This document shows positions 62,301 through 64,000 of a stretch of 64,000 nucleotides of DNA, piece by piece. The notes beneath the pieces were generated by a model. It was not told where the DNA came from and did no database searches. It saw only the letters and a list, made by a program, of their open reading frames with translations. Positions within the stretch are counted from its first letter, which is position 1. Each line of letters starts with the position of its first letter. The DNA comes from Nectonema munidae (Eukaryota; Nematomorpha; Nectonematoida; Nectonematidae), in contig JAUIRK010000087.1 of assembly GCA_030549495.1 (NCBI GenBank), positions 186,001-250,000 on the forward strand. The letters are read 5' to 3'. The translations under genes and the position numbers were made by a program.

Positions 62301-64000
62301 AGAAGCTGGAAGTGACGGTGAGAAAGGCATTCCCGGAGAAACTGGTTTAATTGGGCCAAGAGGCCGTTCTGGAACGCGTGGAGAGAGTGCAAAAGATGGA
62401 TTGCCGGGTTTAGATGGCACTTCTGGTACAAGGGGAAGCATTGGAGAACAAGTAGATTTAAGATGCTTATATCTTTATAGAAAAAAAGATAGTAACAATT
62501 TGCTTTAAAATTGTCTGTTTGAAAGCTATCACTCAATTTTAACTGTCTCTCAAGTGCTTATTACTTTAATTAGATGCTTAGCTTAACTGGTTTGTTAACT
62601 AATATGTTATTAGGCGAATTTTTTATTTAAATTGTTTATTATCGTATTTGTACATCAGCAGTTAATGAGTTTCGTTTAGCGGCAAACCAAAATTGTTTAT
62701 CGACAGTAAATGGAAATGTATAAAATACTTTGCGATGAACATAAAAATAATTTGTATGAAAAATTTTGAAATATGAGAAAAATAAATTCCATTAAAAAAG
62801 TGGGAAAAATTGAGGAGGAATTGGCAAAATATAACAAAAGCCGAATTGAAAAACCCGCAAAAAAATTAAACACATGTTTCTTCACCTAAAGAAAAATCTA
62901 GGCCCGAAAGCCAGATCGCTAATTAAAACAGACTTTGCTTTTTTGCAATTAATGATTTGATATGAACTTAGCAATTACTTGTTTGCTTTTTATGCACGTT
63001 AATTAGTTTGTTTGCTATAAACGTAATCGAATAATAATTACTATTGTGATTAGGACCTTTAGTGTATGCTTTGGAGAAGTGACTTAAAACTAAAAGTTGT
63101 CAAATCGGTTCTGGTTTGTTGTAATATTTTCTTTTGATTTAAAATTTAGGGTGACAAAGGCGAAGGCGGAACTATGGGAAATTCGGGAAGAACTGGATAT
63201 CCTGGCCCAAATGGCAAACCCGGAAGTAGAGGCCAGCCTGGACTGCCAGGTTCACGTGGTCAGCCCGGAAATGCAGGAAAAGTTGGAAGAGATGACAGCT
63301 GTGATTGTCAAACTCCTTTGATTCCACAAGTCGGAGTTGGAAAAACAACGTATATCAGATGGGGAAGAAAAAATTGTCCTTCGCATACAAACTCTCAGCT
63401 TCAGTATAACGGTAAAGGCGATGAACATAGTCTTGGAATTTGTACTTAACTCTTGATAAAAAAACATATTTACAGGATTCATTGCTGGTGGAAATCACTA
63501 CTACACTGGTTCTGGTGGAAACTGGCAATGTCTTCCCACGATGCCGGAATACCTGAAGTTCACTGATGAAATTGACAGCAAATCAAAAATTTACGGCGCG
63601 GAGTACAAAGTCCTGCCTAGAGAGAGTCCGTTCAGGAATCAGAATATAAACAATAAGCCTGCGGTCTGCGCTGTCTGTCATGTGCCCAGAAACACGCAAA
63701 TCATGATTCCGGGCAGCACTAGGTTTTTCTAGATTTACGCAACTTAGATCTCATTACTTAACCGAGAAACGTATTTAGATGTCCTGATGGATGGACGCGA
63801 GAATACACTGGATTCATCATGGCAACTTATGAGTTGCAGTCGCGAACCGAATATATCTGTGTGGATGAAAATCCAGAATTCATGACTGTAGGAAATGGCC
63901 TTGGCCAAGTCGAAGTGAAAAACAGAAAAGCGCAATTCGACACGTTCAACGAAGCTTCTAGAATTGCTCCGGGCGCAGAAGGCGGAGCCTACTTAGTTGT
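50310..64000 (+). CDS. membrane-anchored collagen with short-chain C4 domain, 3' truncated
   Basis: The window holds at least 763 residues of this protein, which ends beyond the right edge. Proposed exons: 50310-50522, 52406-52529, 54154-54314, 57470-57595, 57663-57788, 57843-57968, 59337-59462, 59517-59688, 61099-61304, 62272-62451, 63150-63411, 63476-63722, 63779 to beyond 64000; all junctions keep phase. Residues 1-7 are cytosolic and 8-32 form a membrane segment ending AVPLFYRR, like nematode cuticle collagens. Residues 36-70 form a coil. RREKR in the linker is a furin-type site. KCDKVC precedes about 149 Gly-X-Y triplets. The C-terminal domain has [45 protein letters not shown] and YICVDENPE, the conserved blocks of sponge short-chain collagen C4. 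Such proteins trimerise and are secreted or shed into matrix. About 15-25 residues are probably missing at the end. Confidence 0.85.
50898..51031 (+). mobile_element. tRNA-derived SINE, copy 1
   Basis: It carries a polymerase III B box (GGTTCGATCCC at 50937-50947), a head reading GGGGCGTGAATAAAG and a tail word GAAAACACCCCACGCTACCT. It shares these, in order, with copies at 60.7 and 61.6 kb. The A-box region is poorer than in copy 2. Confidence 0.8.
52175..52345. repeat. 175 bp dispersed repeat, copy 1
   Basis: Words shared with 52983-53160 include ACGAAAAATAACGTCAAATT, GTAATGCAGTGTTAT and GATCAATCCATTACTAGCAA, plus TTTTGAGAAAATCACCTAG. The copies lie in the same orientation on either side of collagen exon 2. 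No inverted ends or target duplication were seen. Confidence 0.8.
52530..54153 (+). other. collagen intron 2
   Basis: It holds the second copy of the 175 bp repeat (about 52983-53160) and AT-rich DNA. A further ATAATTAGCACATCAAC word at about 53290 suggests a third, mostly lost copy. No coding feature was seen. Confidence 0.5.
52983..53160. repeat. 175 bp dispersed repeat, copy 2
   Basis: Direct-orientation copy of 52175-52345 with small insertions (CAACAAAGCAAACATC in place of CAAGCATC). Roughly nine in ten bases agree by eye. Confidence 0.8.
54393..54530. mobile_element. TTAA-flanked MITE, family A, copy 3
   Basis: The 138 bp element starts TTAACCCATTTAAGACCAAG and ends TGGCCGTAAATGGGTTAA. 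It is almost identical to copy 1 at 13780, including the CAGACGATATCTAA core and GAAAAAAGCAGACGA. The similarity suggests recent shared ancestry. Confidence 0.88.
55110..55625. repeat. fold-back element with minisatellite arms
   Basis: The left arm (about 55110-55265) repeats a ~20 bp unit, TATTTTGTCTTTTTGCAATT. The right arm (about 55498-55625) carries the inverse unit, AATTGCAAAAAGACAAAATA, followed by ATGGTATATAAG, the inverse of TATATATACCAT at the left arm's outer side. The arms are separated by about 230 bp of unrelated AT-rich DNA. Confidence 0.75.
57969..59336 (+). other. collagen intron 6
   Basis: A GC-rich patch at about 59020-59058 (GACCGCGTCCCAACTCCCCC, then GGCTATATGCCTG) looks like a hAT terminus read on the minus strand, without a partner end. 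The rest is AT-rich without a recognised feature. Confidence 0.45.
59689..61098 (+). other. collagen intron 8 with SINE
   Basis: It holds SINE copy 2 (60729-60875), a short (TC)n run at about 59766-59782 and an unassigned frame at 59961-60206. The acceptor is ATAATGCAAAG before 61099. Confidence 0.55.
60729..60875 (+). mobile_element. tRNA-derived SINE, copy 2
   Basis: The best preserved copy. It has an A-box-like TAGCATTGGTTAGATG at 60741-60756 and a B box GGTTCGATCCC at 60782-60792, about the spacing of a tRNA gene. A non-tRNA body and the tail word GAAAACACCCCACCCTACCT follow. The tRNA-like head does not fold into a convincing full cloverleaf, which argues for a SINE rather than a working tRNA. 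Confidence 0.85.
61305..62271 (+). other. collagen intron 9 with SINE
   Basis: It holds SINE copy 3 (about 61598-61735) and AT-rich DNA without another recognised feature. Confidence 0.55.
61598..61735 (+). mobile_element. tRNA-derived SINE, copy 3, diverged
   Basis: It keeps GGTTGGTTAGAC in the A-box position and a mutated B box (GATTCGATCTC at 61648-61658), then CATCAAGCCTACTTTTCTCA as in the other copies. The tail differs (TACCTCTACTACCTCTACCT), which suggests an older copy or a separate subfamily. Confidence 0.75.
62452..63149 (+). other. collagen intron 10
   Basis: AT-rich; I see no mobile element or coding feature. The donor is GTAGAT and the acceptor ATTTAAAATTTAG, both in phase 0. 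Confidence 0.5.
63150..64000 (+). other. collagen C-terminal C4-type domain
   Basis: After the last triplet, GRD, come DSCDCQ and the C4-type domain. The visible Cys residues are in DSCDC, KNCPS, WQCLP, AVCAVC, RCPDGW and YICVDE. They match the Cys pattern of short-chain C4 proteins in order and spacing, as far as I remember that family. The domain is thought to direct chain association. The window ends inside it at [10 protein letters not shown]. Confidence 0.8.

Larger units (their letters stand above)
57470..62451 (+). other. collagen triple-helix exons
   Basis: Together with 15 triplets in exon 54154-54314 and 16 in 63150-63411, these exons give about 149 uninterrupted-phase Gly-X-Y triplets. 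Four consecutive exons (57470, 57663, 57843, 59337) are each exactly 126 bp or 14 triplets and begin with a whole Gly codon. Asp is very frequent in position Y ([18 protein letters not shown]) and Pro is common in X and Y. In four places Gly is replaced by Ala: AND, ALD, ANP and AKD. Confidence 0.85.

Noticed and set aside
1-64000. LTR retroelements, other capsid-bearing elements or CRISPR arrays
   Set aside because: No reverse transcriptase, integrase, capsid or envelope motifs, no paired long terminal repeats and no regular short-repeat array were seen in the frames or by eye.

Overview
This is a window of AT-rich animal nuclear DNA, with genes split by introns and dense in DNA transposons. 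It carries two protein-coding genes, both on the + strand. The first is a complete orthologue of the nuclear-pore basket protein TPR (Megator/Mlp family). The second is a membrane-anchored short-chain collagen that runs off the right edge. I assembled the exons by joining splice-phase-compatible segments and comparing the product with remembered human TPR and with the short-chain collagen C4 family. The combination of a nematode-cuticle-like membrane N-terminus with a C4-type C-terminal domain, and minimal introns of about 53-67 bp, points to an invertebrate. An arthropod such as a crustacean is possible, but the sequence alone does not settle it.

Layout. Positions 1-11.8 kb are intergenic: a very AT-rich stretch, a decayed GTF2IRD2-like hAT copy (2.6-3.5 kb), a small hAT element with a target duplication (3.9-4.2 kb), a nearly whole hAT transposon with terminal inverted repeats (7640-9955), and a diverged tandem array of about 150 bp units (10.1-10.8 kb). 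The TPR gene runs from 11853 to 46875 in about 27 exons and predicts about 2125 residues. Roughly 1500 residues of coiled coil are followed by a Ser/Thr-rich tail. Its introns hold a hAT C-terminal fragment (16.2 kb), a long palindrome (32.1-32.3 kb), a piggyBac transposon (about 36.8-39.0 kb), a second, antisense piggyBac relic (39.1-40.1 kb), a hAT-derived element with target duplication (40.6-41.2 kb), head-to-head MITEs (41.8-42.0 kb) and two copies of another inverted-repeat element (42.2 and 46.1 kb).

A 3.4 kb intergenic spacer (46.9-50.3 kb) holds a tandem duplication, a TTAA-flanked MITE and one unexplained antisense reading frame. The collagen gene begins at 50310 behind a TATAAAAG box. 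It encodes a short cytosolic tail, a membrane segment, a linker with a furin-like site, a cysteine pair, about 149 Gly-X-Y triplets and most of a C4-type C-terminal domain. Its introns contain three copies of a tRNA-derived SINE, a TTAA MITE, a duplicated 175 bp repeat and a fold-back minisatellite.

The two genes have no evident functional link: one acts at the nuclear pore, the other at the cell surface or in the extracellular matrix. I saw no LTR or capsid-bearing element, no CRISPR array and no rRNA or ordinary tRNA gene. Exon borders in the TPR tail (41.3-43.3 kb) and between the first two collagen exons are the least certain parts.
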